Position numbers and translations under genes: made by a program. From assembly GCF_025244905.1 (NCBI RefSeq), contig NZ_CP104285.1:3968001-4032000 (forward strand): a stretch of 64,000 nt of DNA. Direction: 5' to 3'. The notes beneath the pieces were generated by a model. It was not told where the DNA came from. It saw only the letters and a list, made by a program, of their open reading frames with translations, and did no database searches. Numbering within the stretch: position 1 is the first letter of the stretch; each line of letters begins with the position of its first letter. Below, piece after piece: positions 63,915-64,000 of the stretch. Source of the DNA: Enterobacter mori. GTDB lineage: Bacteria; Pseudomonadota; Gammaproteobacteria; Enterobacterales; Enterobacteriaceae.

Positions 63915-64000
63915 TTAAATGTCGACAATCGGCTGGTGATCCAGCACAGGAACGGGAATTTCGGGTAAAGCCTGATAGAACGATCCCGGCGCGGTGGCCG
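63915..64000 (-). CDS. 3' end of an unidentified gene, cut by the window edge
   Basis: The last 28 codons of an open minus-strand frame are visible and end in TAA at 63915. They read TAPGSFYQALPEIPVPVLDH followed by QPIVDI. The proline/valine-rich tail is coding-like, but the family cannot be told. It is on the same strand as the lipoprotein gene, 123 nt upstream of it. Confidence 0.4.
   Translation of the reverse strand, partial: ATAPGSFYQALPEIPVPVLDHQPIVDI

Overview
The window is a piece of chromosome from a Gram-negative enteric bacterium of the family Enterobacteriaceae, most likely Enterobacter or a close relative. The gene order (hldE-glnE-ygiF, ygiM-cca, uppP, folB/plsY, tsaD, rpsU-dnaG-rpoD, mug, ileX tRNA) is that of the E. 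coli 67-69 minute region with near-identical proteins. A complete ureDABCEJFG urease operon and an MFS transporter occupy the plsY-tsaD interval, where E. coli carries its tartrate genes. An intact P2/186-type prophage sits in the isoleucine tRNA gene ileX.

Host left part (1-25535): ADP-heptose synthesis (hldE, partial), control of glutamine synthetase (glnE), triphosphatase ygiF, ygiM, CCA-adding enzyme, undecaprenyl-PP phosphatase, folB, plsY, an MFS transporter, the nickel urease operon with all its chaperones, tsaD, the macromolecular-synthesis operon rpsU-dnaG-rpoD, a Fur-box-preceded operon of a YncE-like periplasmic beta-propeller and a TonB-dependent receptor, and mug.

Prophage (about 25564-60380, bounded by a 53-bp direct repeat of the tRNA 3' end): read from attL it carries ogr, tail genes D U T E/E' (with a -1 frameshift) FII FI, a beta-class DNA methyltransferase, a Gin-like invertase with a three-cassette tail-fibre switch, fibre H, baseplate I J W V, tail completion S R, lysis genes (Rz1, Rz, SAR endolysin, holin), X L M N O, terminase P and portal Q. 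Next come a two-gene GHKL-ATPase/DUF4325 cargo, a candidate cos site with CATGCA iterons, an orphan cargo gene, an SOS-controlled DinI-like operon, replication protein A, Dam, small early genes, fil, cII, apl/cox, cI and int, then a final HEPN-like cargo gene next to attR. Lysogeny control is of the 186 type (cI, cII, apl, fil, LexA-controlled DinI-like gene). Structure and lysis are P2-like. Three TGT-N12-ACA Ogr boxes lie at the expected late promoters.

The most interesting parts are three cargo loci at positions where P2-like phages typically carry accessory or anti-phage genes: the HATPase/STAS-like pair between portal and cos (48604-50009), the unknown protein between cos and A (50417-51007), and the 449-residue protein with an N-terminal HEPN-like R-x4-H motif between int and attR (58730-60079).

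Host right part (60400-64000): an outer-membrane beta-barrel protein, an unknown 119-residue protein, a SymE-like toxin gene under a very good LexA box, a lipoprotein, and the 3' end of an unidentified gene running off the window.
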